Origin: Stenotrophomonas nematodicola
GTDB taxonomy: Bacteria > Pseudomonadota > Gammaproteobacteria > Xanthomonadales > Xanthomonadaceae
Direction of reading: 5' to 3'
DNA: 64,000 nt
Assembly: GCF_009467805.1 (NCBI RefSeq)
Contig: NZ_WIAY01000002.1
Span: 124,001-188,000, forward strand
A model generated the notes under the pieces. It saw nothing but the letters and a program-made list of their open reading frames with translations. It was not told the origin of the DNA and searched no databases. The position numbers and the translations under genes were made by a program. The stretch's first letter is position 1; the number at the start of each line of letters is the position of its first letter. Below, one piece after another: positions 36,551 through 47,229 of the stretch.

Positions 36551-37870
36551 TTAGCGCTTTGTACGGTATGGCGACCACGACGGCTCGCGGACGTCACCGT
36601 CGGCCAGAACCAGCCGCTGGCGCACGCGCGCATCGGCCGACACGGCATACAACACACCTCGGCCACCCTCACGGGCGGCATACAACACCATGCTTGCGTT
36701 GGGCGCAAAGCTCGGCGATTCGTCCAGCGACCCCGGCGACAGCGTGCTCCAGCGCGCCGAGCCCAGGCTGCTGTCCATCAGCGCGATCTTGTAGGTATTG
36801 CCGCTGCCCTGGGCCACCACCAGCTTCTTGCCGTCGTAGGACAGGCTCGGGGTGGCGTTGTAGTTGCCCTGGAAGGTCACGCGCGAGGCGCTGCCGCCGC
36901 TGGCCGGGACCTGGTAGATCTGCGGGCGGCCGCCACGGTCGGAGGTGAAGTAGACGCTGCTGCCATCCGGGCTCCAGGTCGGCTCGGTGTCGATGGCGAA
37001 GTGGTTGGTCAACTGGGTCAGCTGCTTGCTGCCCAGGTCCATCACGTAGATTTCCGGGTTGCCGCTGCGCGACAGCGACAGGGCCAGGCGACGCCCGTCC
37101 GGGGAGAACGAGGGGGCGCTGTTGATGCCGCGGAAGCTGGTGACCAGTTCACGGGCGCCGGTGGCGATGTTCTGGATGTAGATGGCCGAATTGCCGCGCT
37201 CGAAGCTGACATAGGCCAGCCGGCTGCCGTCCGGGCTCCAGGTCGGCGAGAGCAGCGGCTCGGCCGAACGCACGATGGTCTGCGGGTTGAAGCCGTCCGA
37301 GTCGGCCACCATCAGGGCGTAACGCATGGCATCGCCCTTGCCGCTGGCGGTGACATAGGCGATGCGGGTCCAGAAGGCGCCGCGGACACCGGTGATCTTC
37401 TCGTAGATGGCATCGGCCATCTGGTGGGCGACATCGCGCATGGCGGTGCCGCGGGCGGTCATCGCCAGGCCGAGCAGGCGCTCGCCCTTGGGCACGTCAT
37501 ACAGCTCGTACTCGACGCGGTAGGCGCCGGCGCCGGCGTCCATGACGCGGCCGACCACGATGTAGTTCTGCTTCAGCGCGCGCCAGGTGGGGAACTGGAT
37601 CTCGCTGCCGCGGGTCGGCTTCTCGACGATCTGCGCGTCAGGCAGGGTGCTGAACTGGCCGGAACGGTCCAGGTCGGCGCGGACCACGGCAGCGACATCG
37701 GTGGCCGGTGCGGCGGCGGAGCCCTGGTAGGGCATCGGCACCACCGTGATCGGCGTGGCCGAGACACGGCCGCCGATGATGTCGATTTCAAGGCCCTTCT
37801 GCTGCGCCAGGGCAGCAAACGGGAGCAACAGGGCCGCGCACGCGACCAGTAAACGAGACATCATCTTCAT
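36551..37870 (-). CDS. tolB: Tol-Pal system protein TolB
   Basis: 439 residues. Signal peptide ([16 protein letters not shown]), an N-terminal domain that binds TolA, and a beta-propeller made of [13 protein letters not shown] blades ([49 protein letters not shown]). It shuttles between Pal and TolA in the periplasm. The ATG at 37870 gives the family start; longer frames extend into the 143-bp gap after tolA, which has no clear promoter. Confidence 0.96.
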   Translation of the reverse strand: MKMMSRLLVACAALLLPFAALAQQKGLEIDIIGGRVSATPITVVPMPYQGSAAAPATDVAAVVRADLDRSGQFSTLPDAQIVEKPTRGSEIQFPTWRALKQNYIVVGRVMDAGAGAYRVEYELYDVPKGERLLGLAMTARGTAMRDVAHQMADAIYEKITGVRGAFWTRIAYVTASGKGDAMRYALMVADSDGFNPQTIVRSAEPLLSPTWSPDGSRLAYVSFERGNSAIYIQNIATGARELVTSFRGINSAPSFSPDGRRLALSLSRSGNPEIYVMDLGSKQLTQLTNHFAIDTEPTWSPDGSSVYFTSDRGGRPQIYQVPASGGSASRVTFQGNYNATPSLSYDGKKLVVAQGSGNTYKIALMDSSLGSARWSTLSPGSLDESPSFAPNASMVLYAAREGGRGVLYAVSADARVRQRLVLADGDVREPSWSPYRTKR

Positions 37871-38013
37871 GGAATGCTCAGTCGGGAAACCACAACGAGG
37901 GATAACAGAACCGGGTTGAACGGTTTCGCAATCATGAACCAACCACACGTGAAATCCGAGTGTCGAACCGGGGCGCTCTCACATCGCGTTAACGATACGG
38001 GCGCCCCAGGCAC

Positions 38014-39072
38014 TCATTCCGGCCGGAAGTTCAGGGTGAGTTCGCGCGCGAAAACGGTTTCGAAGCCGCGGTAGGGCAACGGCTGGGCGTTCAGCACGGC
38101 CGCCTCCAGCGAGCGTTTGGCGCCGTCATCGTACGGGCATGGCGGCACCACGGTCGCCGACATCACCCGGCCACCCGGCAACTGCACGATCGCGATACGG
38201 CAGCCCTGCCCCGGCGACACGCTCGGCGGACGGATCCAGGTCTCGGTGACCTTGGCCTGGATGGCGGCGGCGTATTTGGCCCGCAGGTCGTCACTGGTAC
38301 CACCCGCACCGGCTGCCGGCTGGGCAGCCCCGGTAGCGCCGGCGGTCGAGGCGGCCGCGCTGGCCGCGCGCGCGGCGGTGACCTGGCGCAGCTTCTGCTC
38401 GGCCAGCTTGGCTTCCTTCTCGGCCTGCGCACGCTTGGCGCGGATCTCGGCCAGCTTCCTGTCGCGCTCGGCGTCGGCCTTGGCGTCATTGGCCTTCTGC
38501 TCCTGCTCGGCCAGCTTCTTCTTCCGGTCGGCCTCTTCCTGCTGCTTTGCCAGCCGCAGCTTCTGCTCGGCCTGCTCCTGCCGCTTGCGCTCGGTCAGGT
38601 CGATCTGTTCCTGGCGGCGCTTGGCCTCCTGCTCCTGCCTGGCCTTCTCGGCCGACACCGCCAGGGCGTTGACCGCTTCCTGGTCGATCTTGTCCGGCTG
38701 GGCCACGCGCTCCTGGGCCTGTTGCTGCTGCGGGGTCGGCGCGTCCTGCGGACGCGGCTCGGGCAGCGGCTGCGGCGGCGGCACGGTGTCTTCGGGAATG
38801 GGCTCGGGCTGGGCAACCGGCTCGGGCAGCGCAGGCAGCGATTCGGAGGCGCGCAGCGCCTGCCGTGCAGCGGAGGCCTCGGCGGCCGACAACTGCAGGC
38901 TGGCCTCGATCGCCGGGTCGCCGGCGGCAGCCTCGGTGCTGCGCTGGGGCGACCACAGCCAGGCGGCGATGAACACCAGCGCCAGCAGCAGGTGCACGGC
39001 CAACGCCAGCGCGATCGGCAGACCCCACTTTTCCTCGGGCTGGCGCTGCGGTGGCAGGGCTTCAGCGTGCAT
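38014..39072 (-). CDS. tolA: Tol-Pal system protein TolA
   Basis: 352 residues. N-terminal membrane helix (about 18-37), a long Ala/Glu/Lys/Gln-rich helical domain II (about 110-260) and a C-terminal domain III with KYAAAIQAKVTETWIRPP and CRIAIVQLPGGRV, TonB-like in fold. It spans the periplasm and transmits the proton motive force from TolQR to TolB-Pal. The ATG at 39072 overlaps the tolR end by 11 bp; an ATG at 39099 would add nine residues. No strong ribosome site favours either. Confidence 0.92.
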   Translation of the reverse strand: MHAEALPPQRQPEEKWGLPIALALAVHLLLALVFIAAWLWSPQRSTEAAAGDPAIEASLQLSAAEASAARQALRASESLPALPEPVAQPEPIPEDTVPPPQPLPEPRPQDAPTPQQQQAQERVAQPDKIDQEAVNALAVSAEKARQEQEAKRRQEQIDLTERKRQEQAEQKLRLAKQQEEADRKKKLAEQEQKANDAKADAERDRKLAEIRAKRAQAEKEAKLAEQKLRQVTAARAASAAASTAGATGAAQPAAGAGGTSDDLRAKYAAAIQAKVTETWIRPPSVSPGQGCRIAIVQLPGGRVMSATVVPPCPYDDGAKRSLEAAVLNAQPLPYRGFETVFARELTLNFRPE

Positions 39073-39490
39073 CGGTCGCCAGACCCACCTTTTCGACATT
39101 GGCGCGCCTGATCACGTCCATCGCCGCAACGACCTTTTCATAGGCCACGGCGCGGTCGGCGGCGACGATCACGCGCAGGTTTTTGTCCTGCGCCGACAGG
39201 GCGCCGAGGCGCGCCTGCAGTTCGGCCGCCTCCATCACGGCCGGCTCCTTGGCGTCAGGCAGCTTCAGCGTGAGCTGGCCGTCCAGGCGCACCGAGACCA
39301 CGACCGGGTCCTGCTTGCTCTCCAGGGCCTTGGCCTGGGAGTTGGGCAGGTCCACATCGAAGCTCAGGGTGAGCAGCGGCGCGGTGACCATGAAGATGAT
39401 GAGCAGCACCAGCATCACGTCGATGTAGGGCACGACGTTGATTTCGGATTTGAGCTTTCGGCGCTTGCGGCGGCCAATGGCAGCGGTCAT
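39062..39490 (-). CDS. tolR: Tol-Pal system protein TolR
   Basis: 142 residues of the ExbD/TolR family. One membrane helix (about 17-40, NVVPYIDVMLVLLIIFMVTAPL) carries the proton-conducting Asp, and the periplasmic domain has VIVAADRAVAYEKVVAAMDVI. It forms the motor with TolQ. It starts 24 bp after tolQ and overlaps tolA. Confidence 0.95.
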   Translation of the reverse strand: MTAAIGRRKRRKLKSEINVVPYIDVMLVLLIIFMVTAPLLTLSFDVDLPNSQAKALESKQDPVVVSVRLDGQLTLKLPDAKEPAVMEAAELQARLGALSAQDKNLRVIVAADRAVAYEKVVAAMDVIRRANVEKVGLATDAR

Positions 39491-39514
39491 GGCAGGGTCC
39501 TTGGTGCTGGGCGC

Positions 39515-40294
39515 TTACTCGTCGCCCGCGGTCTGGCGCTGCAGGATCGAGCTGAACTCTTCTGCGAAGGTTTCGAAGCGGACCGACAGGCGCTCCACGC
39601 GGGTGGTGAAGCGGTTGTAGGCCCACACTGCCGGGATCGCCACGAACAGGCCGATGGCCGTGGCGAACAGGGCTTCGGAGATGCCCGGCGCGACCGAGGC
39701 GATACCGGCCTGCTCGCCACTGTTGATCATGTCGTGCATGGTCACCATGATGCCGAACACCGTACCGACCAGGCCCACGTACGGGGCGGTGGACCCGATG
39801 TTGGCGAGCAGCTCCAGGCTGCGCTCCATCTGGTCCACTTCACGGGTGTAGGTGGTCCGCATGGCGCGCTGGGCGCCTTCGAGCTGGGCGCGGCCGTCCA
39901 GCCGGCGCTTGTCGCGCAGGCGGGTGAACTCGCGGAAGCCGGCTTCGAAGATGGCCTCCAGACCCCCCACCTTGCGGTTGCGGTCGGTGGCAGCGCTGTA
40001 CAGCTTGCCCAGGTCAGCACCGGACCAGAAACGGCTTTCGAACTCATCGGCTTCGCGGTTGGCGGCGTTGAACACGCGCGCCTTGCGGAAGATGATCACC
40101 CAGCTGATGAACGAGCCGGCCAGCAGCAGCAGCACGATGATCTTCACCGGGATGCTGGCCTTGACCATCAGGTCCAGGTAATTGATGCCACCGCCATGCG
40201 CGGCTTGCGCGACGGTCTGCGACGCGGCGCTGGTGACTTCCTGCGGCAGCGCCTCGACCACCGTGGCCTGCAGGGCCAGGAGCATTGCGATCAT
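39515..40294 (-). CDS. tolQ: Tol-Pal system protein TolQ
   Basis: 259 residues of the MotA/TolQ/ExbB family. Three membrane helices (about 35-58, 150-172 and 185-210), with the cytosolic FWSGADLGKLY region and IGSTAPYVGLVGTVFGIMVTM typical of TolQ. It is the stator-like channel partner of TolR. It lies 10 bp after ybgC, the usual first gene of the operon. Confidence 0.96.
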   Translation of the reverse strand: MIAMLLALQATVVEALPQEVTSAASQTVAQAAHGGGINYLDLMVKASIPVKIIVLLLLAGSFISWVIIFRKARVFNAANREADEFESRFWSGADLGKLYSAATDRNRKVGGLEAIFEAGFREFTRLRDKRRLDGRAQLEGAQRAMRTTYTREVDQMERSLELLANIGSTAPYVGLVGTVFGIMVTMHDMINSGEQAGIASVAPGISEALFATAIGLFVAIPAVWAYNRFTTRVERLSVRFETFAEEFSSILQRQTAGDE

Positions 40295-40304
40295 CCGTTG
40301 TTCC

Positions 40305-40736
40305 TCAGTGTGCGGATTCTGGAAATTCGTGGTGTTTCAGCACCGCATGGAATGCATCGTCCATGCCGCGCGGTTTGAATGTGGTGGCGTCCAGTGCCGC
40401 GATCTTCACCTGCGCGGTCAGCAGCGTTTCATCGCCGCGACACACCGCCTGGTGGAACACCAGGCTGGCGCGCTTGCACTGCACCAGCGTGGCGGTCACG
40501 GCCAGCGCATCGTCCAGTCGCGCCGGCCTCAGGAAATCCATGCTCATCGAGCGGACCGCGAACACCAGGCCGTGGTCGGTGCGCGTACGCTCCTGCCCAA
40601 AGCCCAGTGCCCGCATCCATTCAGTGCGCGCCCTCTCCATGAAGGCGACATAGCGGGCGTGGTAGACCACACCGCCAGCATCGGTATCTTCCCAGTAAAT
40701 GCGTGTCGGCCAACTGAACCCGGGGCTAACCGACAT
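40305..40736 (-). CDS. ybgC: Tol-associated acyl-CoA thioesterase YbgC
   Basis: 143 residues, hot-dog fold. The 4-hydroxybenzoyl-CoA thioesterase motif is [27 protein letters not shown], with the catalytic Asp in DTDAGG. It hydrolyses short or medium acyl-CoA or acyl-ACP and is linked to phospholipid metabolism. Its start overlaps the ruvB stop by 11 bp, so ruvB and the tol-pal operon are joined. Confidence 0.93.
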   Translation of the reverse strand: MSVSPGFSWPTRIYWEDTDAGGVVYHARYVAFMERARTEWMRALGFGQERTRTDHGLVFAVRSMSMDFLRPARLDDALAVTATLVQCKRASLVFHQAVCRGDETLLTAQVKIAALDATTFKPRGMDDAFHAVLKHHEFPESAH

Positions 40737-41766
40737 CAGGCACCTCCGCGAACAGGTCGGCGGGGGGGTTCTTCGGCTTCAGGCCCATGTGCCGGTAAGC
40801 CTTGTGCGTGCACATGCGGCCGCGCGCGGTACGGATCAGGAAGCCCTGCTGGATCAGGTAGGGCTCGACCACGTCTTCCAGGGTGCCACGCTCTTCGGAC
40901 AGGGCCGCTGCCAGCGACTCGATGCCCACCGGACCACCGTCGAAGTAGTCGACCATCGTCCTGAGCAGGCGCCGGTCGAGGTCGTCGAACCCTTCCGGGT
41001 CCACTTTCAGCATCTGCATGGCGGCCTGGGCCACGGCCTGGTCGATATGGCCGGCGGCCTTGACCTGGGCGTAGTCGCGCACCCGCCGCAACAGCCGGTT
41101 GGCGATGCGCGGGGTGCCGCGCGAACGCCGCGCGATCTCGGCTGCGCCTTCGGCGGTGCAGTCGATGTTGAGGATGGCGGCCGAGCGGCGCACGATCCGG
41201 GTCAGTTCCTCAGGCGTGTAGAACTCCAGCCGGTGGACGATGCCGAAGCGGTCGCGCAGCGGCGCGGTCAGCAGGCCGGCCCGCGTGGTGGCCCCGATCA
41301 GGGTGAACGGTGGCAGGTCGATCTTGATCGAGCGGGCCGCAGGGCCTTCACCGATCATGATGTCGATCTGGAAATCCTCCATCGCCGGGTACAGCACTTC
41401 CTCGACCACGGGCGACAGGCGGTGGATCTCGTCGATGAACAGCACATCGTGCGGCTGCAGGTTGGTCAGCAGCGCCGCCAGATCACCGGCCTTTTCGATC
41501 ACCGGCCCCGACGTCACCCGCAGCGCCACGCCCAGTTCGTTGGCGATCACGTGGCTCAGGGTGGTCTTGCCCAGCCCGGGCGGGCCGAAGATCAGCACGT
41601 GGTCGAGCGCATCGCCACGCCCCTTGGCCGCGTCGATGTAGATCGACAGCTGCTCGCGCACAGGCGCCTGGCCGAGGTAGTCGGCCATGCGCTTGGGGCG
41701 GATGCTGGCGTCGGTGGTGTCATCCTCGCGGGTGGCACCGGCACCGATGATGCGGTCGTCAGTCAT
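40726..41766 (-). CDS. ruvB: Holliday junction branch migration ATPase RuvB
   Basis: 346 residues. AAA+ ATPase with Walker [10 protein letters not shown] and Walker [11 protein letters not shown], sensor and arginine-finger region [17 protein letters not shown], and a C-terminal winged helix ending ADLFAEVP. It drives branch migration with RuvA. The ATG at 41766 gives the family start MTDDRIIG. It is separated from ruvA by kup, and its end overlaps ybgC. Confidence 0.97.
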   Translation of the reverse strand: MTDDRIIGAGATREDDTTDASIRPKRMADYLGQAPVREQLSIYIDAAKGRGDALDHVLIFGPPGLGKTTLSHVIANELGVALRVTSGPVIEKAGDLAALLTNLQPHDVLFIDEIHRLSPVVEEVLYPAMEDFQIDIMIGEGPAARSIKIDLPPFTLIGATTRAGLLTAPLRDRFGIVHRLEFYTPEELTRIVRRSAAILNIDCTAEGAAEIARRSRGTPRIANRLLRRVRDYAQVKAAGHIDQAVAQAAMQMLKVDPEGFDDLDRRLLRTMVDYFDGGPVGIESLAAALSEERGTLEDVVEPYLIQQGFLIRTARGRMCTHKAYRHMGLKPKNPPADLFAEVPDVG

Positions 41767-41811
41767 GGTGCAATTATGCGGCAAAAGGAGCGCGATCCGC
41801 GCCCGGGCAAT

Positions 41812-41828
41812 GCCGGCCGCGGGCCGGC
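41812..41828. repeat. GC palindrome between kup and ruvB
   Basis: GCCGGCC/GGCCGGC with a 3-nt loop, followed by CCGGGCCGGCAC further on. It resembles SMAG cores but has no GTAG head. It sits in the 111-bp gap between the kup stop and the ruvB start and may end kup transcripts. Confidence 0.4.
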
Positions 41829-41877
41829 TCCTGACCGGGCCGGCACTCCCCGGGGCAGCGGGTTGCGCGCTGCCGCG

Positions 41878-43797
41878 TCAGATCTCCACCTGGGCGCCCA
41901 GTTCGACCAGCCGGTTGCCCGGAATCCGGAAGAACCCGGTCGCGGGCGCGGCGTTGCGATGCATCAGCGCGAACAGCTTGTCGCGCCAGATCGGCATGCC
42001 GCGGTTGGCCGTGGCCACGATGGTTTCGCGGCTGGCAAAGAAGGTGGTGTCCATCGGATCGAAGTAGATCCCGCCGTGGTCGCACGAGCGCATCAGCGCC
42101 AGCGGCACGTCCGGGGTCTCCATGAAACCGAAGCGCACGTAGATGCGGTAGAACTCGTCACCCACCGACTCGATCTTCAGACGCTGGCCTTCCGGCGCGT
42201 ACGGCACCGGCAGGGTGACCACGTGCAGGAACACGTTGCGCTCGTGCAGCACCTTGTTGTGCTTGAGGTTGTGCATCAGCGCATGCGGCGCCACCGACGG
42301 GTCGGCGGTCAGGAACACGGCCGTGCCCGGCACGCGTACCGGCGGGGCCAGCATCAGCCCGGGCAGGAAGGTGTCGATGCGGATGCCGTCCTTGCGGATC
42401 TCATCGCGCAGCAGCTCGCGGCCACGCCGCCAGGTGCGCATCATCGTGAACAGCACGATGCCGAGCACCACCGGGAACCAGGCGCCCTGCAGCAGCTTGG
42501 CGCCGTTGGCGATCACAAAGCCGAGGTCGATGACGAAGAACACCGCGCACAGCGGGATGATCCAGTAGCGCGAGGTCGGCCACAGCGCGCGGGCGACCAG
42601 CGCCAGCAGCAGCGTATCGATGAGCATCGTGGCCGACACCGAGATGCCGTAGGCCACGGCCAGGTTGGAGGAGCTGCGGAACGCCAGCACCAGGCCGATC
42701 ACCATCACCGCGATGCCCCAGTTGATGCCCGGGATGTAGATCTGGCCGATGGTGTCGTGCGAGGTATGGGTAATGCGCATGCGCGGGATGTACCCCAGCT
42801 GCATGGCCTGGCGCGAGACCGAGAACGCACCGGTGATCACCGACTGCGAGGCGATCACCGCCGCCATCGTGGCCAGGATGATCATCGGGTACAGCGCCCA
42901 CTCCGGCACGGCCTCGAAGAAGGGGTTTTTCACCGCTTCGGGGTTGTTGAGCACCAGCGCGCCCTGTCCCAGGTAGTTCAGCACCAGGCACGGCAGCACG
43001 AAGAAGTACCACGCATGGCGGATCGGCTTGGCGCCGAAGTGCCCCATGTCGGCGTACAGCGCCTCGCCACCGGTCACCGCCAGCACCACCGCGCCGAGGA
43101 TGAACACCCCATGCCAGCCGTGCTCCATGAAGAAGCGCAGCGCCCACATCGGGTTGAAGGCCTTGAGCACTTCCGGGGAATCGATGATGTTCCAGATGCC
43201 GATCGCGGCCAGCGAGATGAACCAGATCGAGGTGATCGGCCCGAACAGTTTGCCGATCCGCGCGGTACCGAAACGCTGCACCCCGAACACGGCAAGCAGC
43301 ACCACCACGGTGATCGGGACGATGAAGGCATGCAGGCCGGGCGCGGCCACCTCCAGGCCTTCGACCGCACCGAGCACGGAAATGGCCGGGGTGATCACGC
43401 CATCGCCGAAGAACAGCGAAGCGCCGAAGATGCCGAGGATGCCCACCACGTAGGCCGAGCGTGAACCGTGGCGCAGGGTGCGCTGGGTCAACGCCATCAG
43501 GGCCATGATGCCGCCCTCGCCGTCGTTGTCGGCCCGCATGATGATGGTCACGTACTTGAGCGTGACCACGATATTGAGCGCCCAGAACGCCAGCGACAGC
43601 ACACCCAGCACGGTGTCATGGTCGCTGTTGAGCCCGTAGTGCGGCGAGAACGCTTCTTTCAGCGTGTACAGCGGGCTGGTGCCGATGTCGCCGAACACCA
43701 CGCCGATGGCGCCGATCATCAGGGCCAGGCCGCCGGCCGCCGGCGCGTGGCCCTGCGGGGCCTGGCCGTTGCTGTGCTGGGGGGTGGTCGTGGACAT
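41878..43797 (-). CDS. kup: Low-affinity potassium transporter Kup
   Basis: 639 residues with about twelve membrane helices and a cytosolic C-terminal domain. Family signatures include [15 protein letters not shown] near the N-terminus, [20 protein letters not shown] and [13 protein letters not shown]. Kup proteins take up K+ with protons. It lies between ruvA and ruvB on the same strand, breaking an otherwise standard ruvCAB order; whether it is co-expressed with them is unclear. It fits osmotic adaptation alongside ggpPS. Confidence 0.96.
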   Translation of the reverse strand: MSTTTPQHSNGQAPQGHAPAAGGLALMIGAIGVVFGDIGTSPLYTLKEAFSPHYGLNSDHDTVLGVLSLAFWALNIVVTLKYVTIIMRADNDGEGGIMALMALTQRTLRHGSRSAYVVGILGIFGASLFFGDGVITPAISVLGAVEGLEVAAPGLHAFIVPITVVVLLAVFGVQRFGTARIGKLFGPITSIWFISLAAIGIWNIIDSPEVLKAFNPMWALRFFMEHGWHGVFILGAVVLAVTGGEALYADMGHFGAKPIRHAWYFFVLPCLVLNYLGQGALVLNNPEAVKNPFFEAVPEWALYPMIILATMAAVIASQSVITGAFSVSRQAMQLGYIPRMRITHTSHDTIGQIYIPGINWGIAVMVIGLVLAFRSSSNLAVAYGISVSATMLIDTLLLALVARALWPTSRYWIIPLCAVFFVIDLGFVIANGAKLLQGAWFPVVLGIVLFTMMRTWRRGRELLRDEIRKDGIRIDTFLPGLMLAPPVRVPGTAVFLTADPSVAPHALMHNLKHNKVLHERNVFLHVVTLPVPYAPEGQRLKIESVGDEFYRIYVRFGFMETPDVPLALMRSCDHGGIYFDPMDTTFFASRETIVATANRGMPIWRDKLFALMHRNAAPATGFFRIPGNRLVELGAQVEI

Positions 43798-43849
43798 GGG
43801 GCTCCGGTGCGGACGTCAGGCGTTCAGGATCGGGGAAGCAGGCGGCTGC

Positions 43850-44440
43850 TCAGCGCAGCGCGGCCTGCAGGGCCTTGCGGATGACCGTGGCGACGTCATC
43901 GCCGTCGGCATTGGCGTCGCGCGCCATGCGCGCCGCCTCGGTGGGTTTGTACCCCAGTTGCTGCAGGGCCACGGTGGCTTCGGAGACCGGATCGGTGGCC
44001 GGTGCGGCCCCGGCGATCGGCGCCCCGCCCCCGCCGAAGGTGGCGGCGCGGTCGCGCAGCTCGAGCACCATGCGCTCGGCGGTCTTCTTGCCGATGCCCG
44101 GGATGCGGGTCAGCGCGGTGATGTCACCGGCCTGCACCATGCGTGCGAACTCGTCCACGCTGACGCCGGAAAGGACCGCCAGCGCGATCCTGGCGCCGAT
44201 GCCGCTGACCTTCTGCACGTCGCGGAACAGGCGGCGCTCGCCCTCGCGCAGGAATCCGTACAGCGAAACGCTGTCTTCCTTCTGCGCGTAATGGGTGAAC
44301 AGGGTGACCTCGCGGCCCAGCTCGGGCAGGTCGTAGAAGGTGCTCATCGGGGCTTCCAGCTCATAGCCGACGCCGTTGACATCCACCAGCAGCCACGGCG
44401 GCGCCTTGTAGGCCACGATCCCGCGCAGACGACCAATCAT
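43850..44440 (-). CDS. ruvA: Holliday junction DNA helicase subunit RuvA
   Basis: 196 residues. N-terminal OB fold starting [16 protein letters not shown], two helix-hairpin-helix motifs ([33 protein letters not shown]) and a C-terminal domain III ([19 protein letters not shown]) that binds RuvB. It binds four-way junctions. The ATG at 44440 follows ruvC by 10 bp. Confidence 0.97.
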   Translation of the reverse strand: MIGRLRGIVAYKAPPWLLVDVNGVGYELEAPMSTFYDLPELGREVTLFTHYAQKEDSVSLYGFLREGERRLFRDVQKVSGIGARIALAVLSGVSVDEFARMVQAGDITALTRIPGIGKKTAERMVLELRDRAATFGGGGAPIAGAAPATDPVSEATVALQQLGYKPTEAARMARDANADGDDVATVIRKALQAALR

Positions 44441-44450
44441 GCAGTGTTCC

Positions 44451-44972
44451 TCATTTCCGGCTCCAGGCCATGCGTGCATTGACGCCCAGCCGCTGCGCCG
44501 TCGCCCGTACATGGGCATGGGTGATGGCCACCGCCAACGCATCGGCGGCGTCGGCCTGCAGCTTGGTTTTCAGGTTGAGCATAAGCCCGACCATGTGTTG
44601 GACCTGTTGCTTTTCCGCGCCACCGCGGCCGACCACGGCCAGCTTGATCTCGGTGGCGGCGTATTCGCTGACCGGCAGGTCGCGCATGACCACGGCCGAG
44701 ATCGCCGCGCCGCGTGCCTGGCCGAGCTTCAGCGCCGAGTCCGGGTTGCGGGCCATGAACACCTTCTCGATGGCGACCTCGTCCGGGCGGTATTCCTCCA
44801 CCAGGGCGGTCAGCCCGACCACCAGCAGCTTCATCCGCTGCGGGAAGTCGTCGGCGCCCAGCAGCACCAGCGGCAGGTGGTGCACATGCACGACCTTGCC
44901 GGTGGCGTCCACATCAATGATGCCCACCCCGGTGCGCTGCGAACCGGGGTCGATGCCGAGAATGCGGGTCAT
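44451..44972 (-). CDS. ruvC: Crossover junction endodeoxyribonuclease RuvC
   Basis: 173 residues. RNase H-like fold starting [16 protein letters not shown], with the catalytic acidic residues D7, E (in [15 protein letters not shown]), and the C-terminal [11 protein letters not shown]. It resolves Holliday junctions. It heads the ruvC-ruvA run and is separated from yebC upstream by 129 bp with a strong hairpin. Confidence 0.97.
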   Translation of the reverse strand: MTRILGIDPGSQRTGVGIIDVDATGKVVHVHHLPLVLLGADDFPQRMKLLVVGLTALVEEYRPDEVAIEKVFMARNPDSALKLGQARGAAISAVVMRDLPVSEYAATEIKLAVVGRGGAEKQQVQHMVGLMLNLKTKLQADAADALAVAITHAHVRATAQRLGVNARMAWSRK

Positions 44973-45064
44973 GCGACACGCACACGGCCGCCTGCGGCCC
45001 GGAACGGACGGCTGCGGCGGCGATAACAGGGAACGGCAGGAGTCATCATGGTCCGCATTGTCCG

Positions 45065-45093
45065 CTCACCGGTCGCGCAAAGCGACCGGTGAG
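45065..45093 (-). terminator. Hairpin after yebC
   Basis: Perfect 12-bp stem CTCACCGGTCGC/GCGACCGGTGAG with a 5-nt loop, starting 9 bp after the yebC stop on the minus strand. It separates yebC from ruvC. No T-run. Confidence 0.65.
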
Positions 45094-45101
45094 GCGCACG
45101 G

Positions 45102-45833
45102 TCAGGCGTAGGCGTCCGCGCCGAGATCGGCGTTGGAGAACACGTCCTGCACGTCGTCCAGGTCTTCGAGCATGTCCAGCAGCTTCTTGACCTGCAGGGC
45201 GGTGTCGCCCTCGACCTTGATGTCGTTGTCGGCGCGGAAGGTGAGCTCGGCATGGTCCGGGGTGTGCCCGGCCGCCGTCATTGCGTCCTTGACCGCGTGG
45301 TAGCTGTCGGCGGCGGTGAGCACGTCGATCGCACCATCTTCGGGATAGACCACGATGTCGTCCGCGCCGGCCTCGATGGCCGCCTCGGTGACGGCCTCTT
45401 CATTGGCGCCGGCAGCGAAGTGGAGCACGCCCACGCGCTTGAACATGAAGGACACCGAGCCTTCGGTGCCCATGTTGCCGCCACACTTGCTGAACGCATG
45501 GCGGACATCGGCCACGGTACGCACGCGGTTGTCGGTCAGGCAGTCCACGATCACGGCCACGCCACCGGGGGCATAGCCCTCGTAGCGGATCTCCTCGTAC
45601 TCCACGCCTTCCAGTTCACCGGTGGCCTTCTTGATGGCGCGTTCGATCACGTCCTTGGACATGTTCGAGGCCAGGCCCTTGTCCATCGCCACGCGCAGCC
45701 GCGGGTTGTTGTTGGGGTCGCCTCCACCGCCGCGCGCGGCAACGCCGATCTCACGGATGATCTTGGTGAAAATCTTGCCGCGCTTCGCGTCGGACGCGTT
45801 TTTGCGGTTCTCGATGGAGGGGCCTCTACCCAT
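45102..45833 (-). CDS. yebC: YebC/PmpR family protein
   Basis: 243 residues. Begins [25 protein letters not shown] with the family's basic N-terminal helix, then [16 protein letters not shown] and the acidic middle domain. YebC proteins were first described as transcription regulators; recent work on paralogues supports a role in translation of proline-rich stretches. Genes of this family often lie next to ruvC, as here. Confidence 0.94.
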   Translation of the reverse strand: MGRGPSIENRKNASDAKRGKIFTKIIREIGVAARGGGGDPNNNPRLRVAMDKGLASNMSKDVIERAIKKATGELEGVEYEEIRYEGYAPGGVAVIVDCLTDNRVRTVADVRHAFSKCGGNMGTEGSVSFMFKRVGVLHFAAGANEEAVTEAAIEAGADDIVVYPEDGAIDVLTAADSYHAVKDAMTAAGHTPDHAELTFRADNDIKVEGDTALQVKKLLDMLEDLDDVQDVFSNADLGADAYA

Positions 45834-45927
45834 GAGTATTTCCGTGCTTGCGTGAGGAACAGGGCGCGGATTCTACCTGATCGCCCGGCGCGACCGTGTT
45901 AGTCGCCCCCCGGGGGCCCGCCGGGAC

Positions 45928-46560
45928 TCAGGCCGCGTGGGCGGCGTGGTCGTGGCGGAAGCGGCCATCGCGCAGGAACGCGGCGGTCTGGCGCGCGGCG
46001 TCCGGGGAGAACACCAGCCCGCTGTGGCTGGCCGGCACCACGCAATGGTCGGTCAGGCCGGGCAACTGGGTCTCATCCAGTGCCACGGTGCCGTCGGAGG
46101 CCTCGCCCATCGCGCCGAGCAGGCTGCCCAGGCCGTGCGGGACCGAGCCGGCGATCAGGCCGACCTGCGCCCTGCCCTCCCAGGCCGGCAGGCCGTCCAG
46201 CAGCAGGTCGCTGCTGCGCCCCAGCGCCAGCGACCAGCCGTGATCGGCCAGCGACCGGGCGGTACCGCTGCCGCGCAGCGGCGAGCCCAGGCAGACCACC
46301 CGCGAAACCGGCAGATCGGGTTGCCAGCGCAGCGCCTCCAGCGCGACCAGCCCACCCAGGCTGTGCCCGACCAGGGACACCGGACCACTGTCGCGGAGCC
46401 GCTCCAGCAGTTGCGGCACGGCCACATCCGGGCCGCCGAACACGCTGGCGTAGCCGAAGGTGTCCACGGTGAACCCCCGGGCGCGCAGGCGCCAGGCCAA
46501 GGGGCCAACCCAGGCGCGGGCGTTCCAGATGCCGTGCAGCAGTAAAACGGGGGGAGTCAT
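45928..46560 (-). CDS. Alpha/beta hydrolase
   Basis: 210 residues. N-terminal LLLHGIWNARAW oxyanion segment and the nucleophile elbow GHSLGGLVALEAL (Ser around residue 70). C-terminal HCVVPASHSGLVFSPDAARQ holds the likely catalytic His. It is probably an esterase or lipase-like enzyme with unknown substrate. No signal peptide, so cytosolic. It is 95 bp from yebC on the same strand. Confidence 0.8.
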   Translation of the reverse strand: MTPPVLLLHGIWNARAWVGPLAWRLRARGFTVDTFGYASVFGGPDVAVPQLLERLRDSGPVSLVGHSLGGLVALEALRWQPDLPVSRVVCLGSPLRGSGTARSLADHGWSLALGRSSDLLLDGLPAWEGRAQVGLIAGSVPHGLGSLLGAMGEASDGTVALDETQLPGLTDHCVVPASHSGLVFSPDAARQTAAFLRDGRFRHDHAAHAA

Positions 46561-46682
46561 GCACTCAGCCTGGCCATGCGGCCTTGGAACCTGCGGGAGG
46601 AAACGCCCCCATTAGACGAAGGGCGGCCGCAACGGCGGGTGAAGCCGGTGCAGCCGGGGCGTCAGCAGGGAATGGGGAGGGA

Positions 46683-47207
46683 TCAGCGCGCCGGCGTCGG
46701 CGGACGCCGCAGGATGAACTCCAGATCACGCACCGTGCCAACCGGGAATTCGTAGGTGCCCACCTTGCTGAAGCCATAGCGGGCGTAGAAGCGCTGGGCG
46801 CCGAAGTTCTCCGACCAGACCCCCAGCCACAGCGTGCGCGGTCCGTCGCGTTCGAGCCAGTCCAGCGCCGTTTCCAGCAGCCGGCTGCCCCAGCCGCAGC
46901 TCTGCTCGTCCTTGATCAGGTACAGCCGCTTGAGCTCGCCGTCGCCCGGCGCGACCTCCGGGTGCGGCAACCCGCACGGGCCGGCGGCGGCATGCCCCAC
47001 CGCGACGCCGTCGCGCTCCAGCAGCCACACCGCGTAGTCCGGGTGGGCCAGGATCACGCGCTGGCGTGCAGCCGGATAGGCCTCATCGAGGAAGGCCTGC
47101 AGATCCTCGGCCGGGTACAGGGGGCCGAAGGTTTCAACGAAGGTGCGCGTGGCCAGCGCCGACAGGATGTCGGCGTCGGCCTCGGTGGCGCGTCGGATGG
47201 CGTACAT
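46683..47207 (-). CDS. GNAT family N-acetyltransferase (paralogue)
   Basis: 174 residues. GNAT motifs IRRATEADADILSAL, GELKRLYLIKDEQSCGWGSRLL and ENFGAQRFYARYGFSKVG. It closely matches the acetyltransferase at 25598-26110 along its whole length, ending RDLEFILRRP in both. Substrate unknown. The start at 47207 (MYAIRRAT) is chosen; the longer frame upstream is the basic antisense shadow of the acidic tail of the next gene and is not protein. Confidence 0.85.
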   Translation of the reverse strand: MYAIRRATEADADILSALATRTFVETFGPLYPAEDLQAFLDEAYPAARQRVILAHPDYAVWLLERDGVAVGHAAAGPCGLPHPEVAPGDGELKRLYLIKDEQSCGWGSRLLETALDWLERDGPRTLWLGVWSENFGAQRFYARYGFSKVGTYEFPVGTVRDLEFILRRPPTPAR

Positions 47208-47229
47208 GACGGGTGCCGGGAGGCAGGCG

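Noticed and set aside
40699..43464. A 921-codon plus-strand reading frame across ruvB and kup
   Set aside because: Antisense to two well-recognised genes, with a Gln/His/Arg-rich composition typical of shadow frames.
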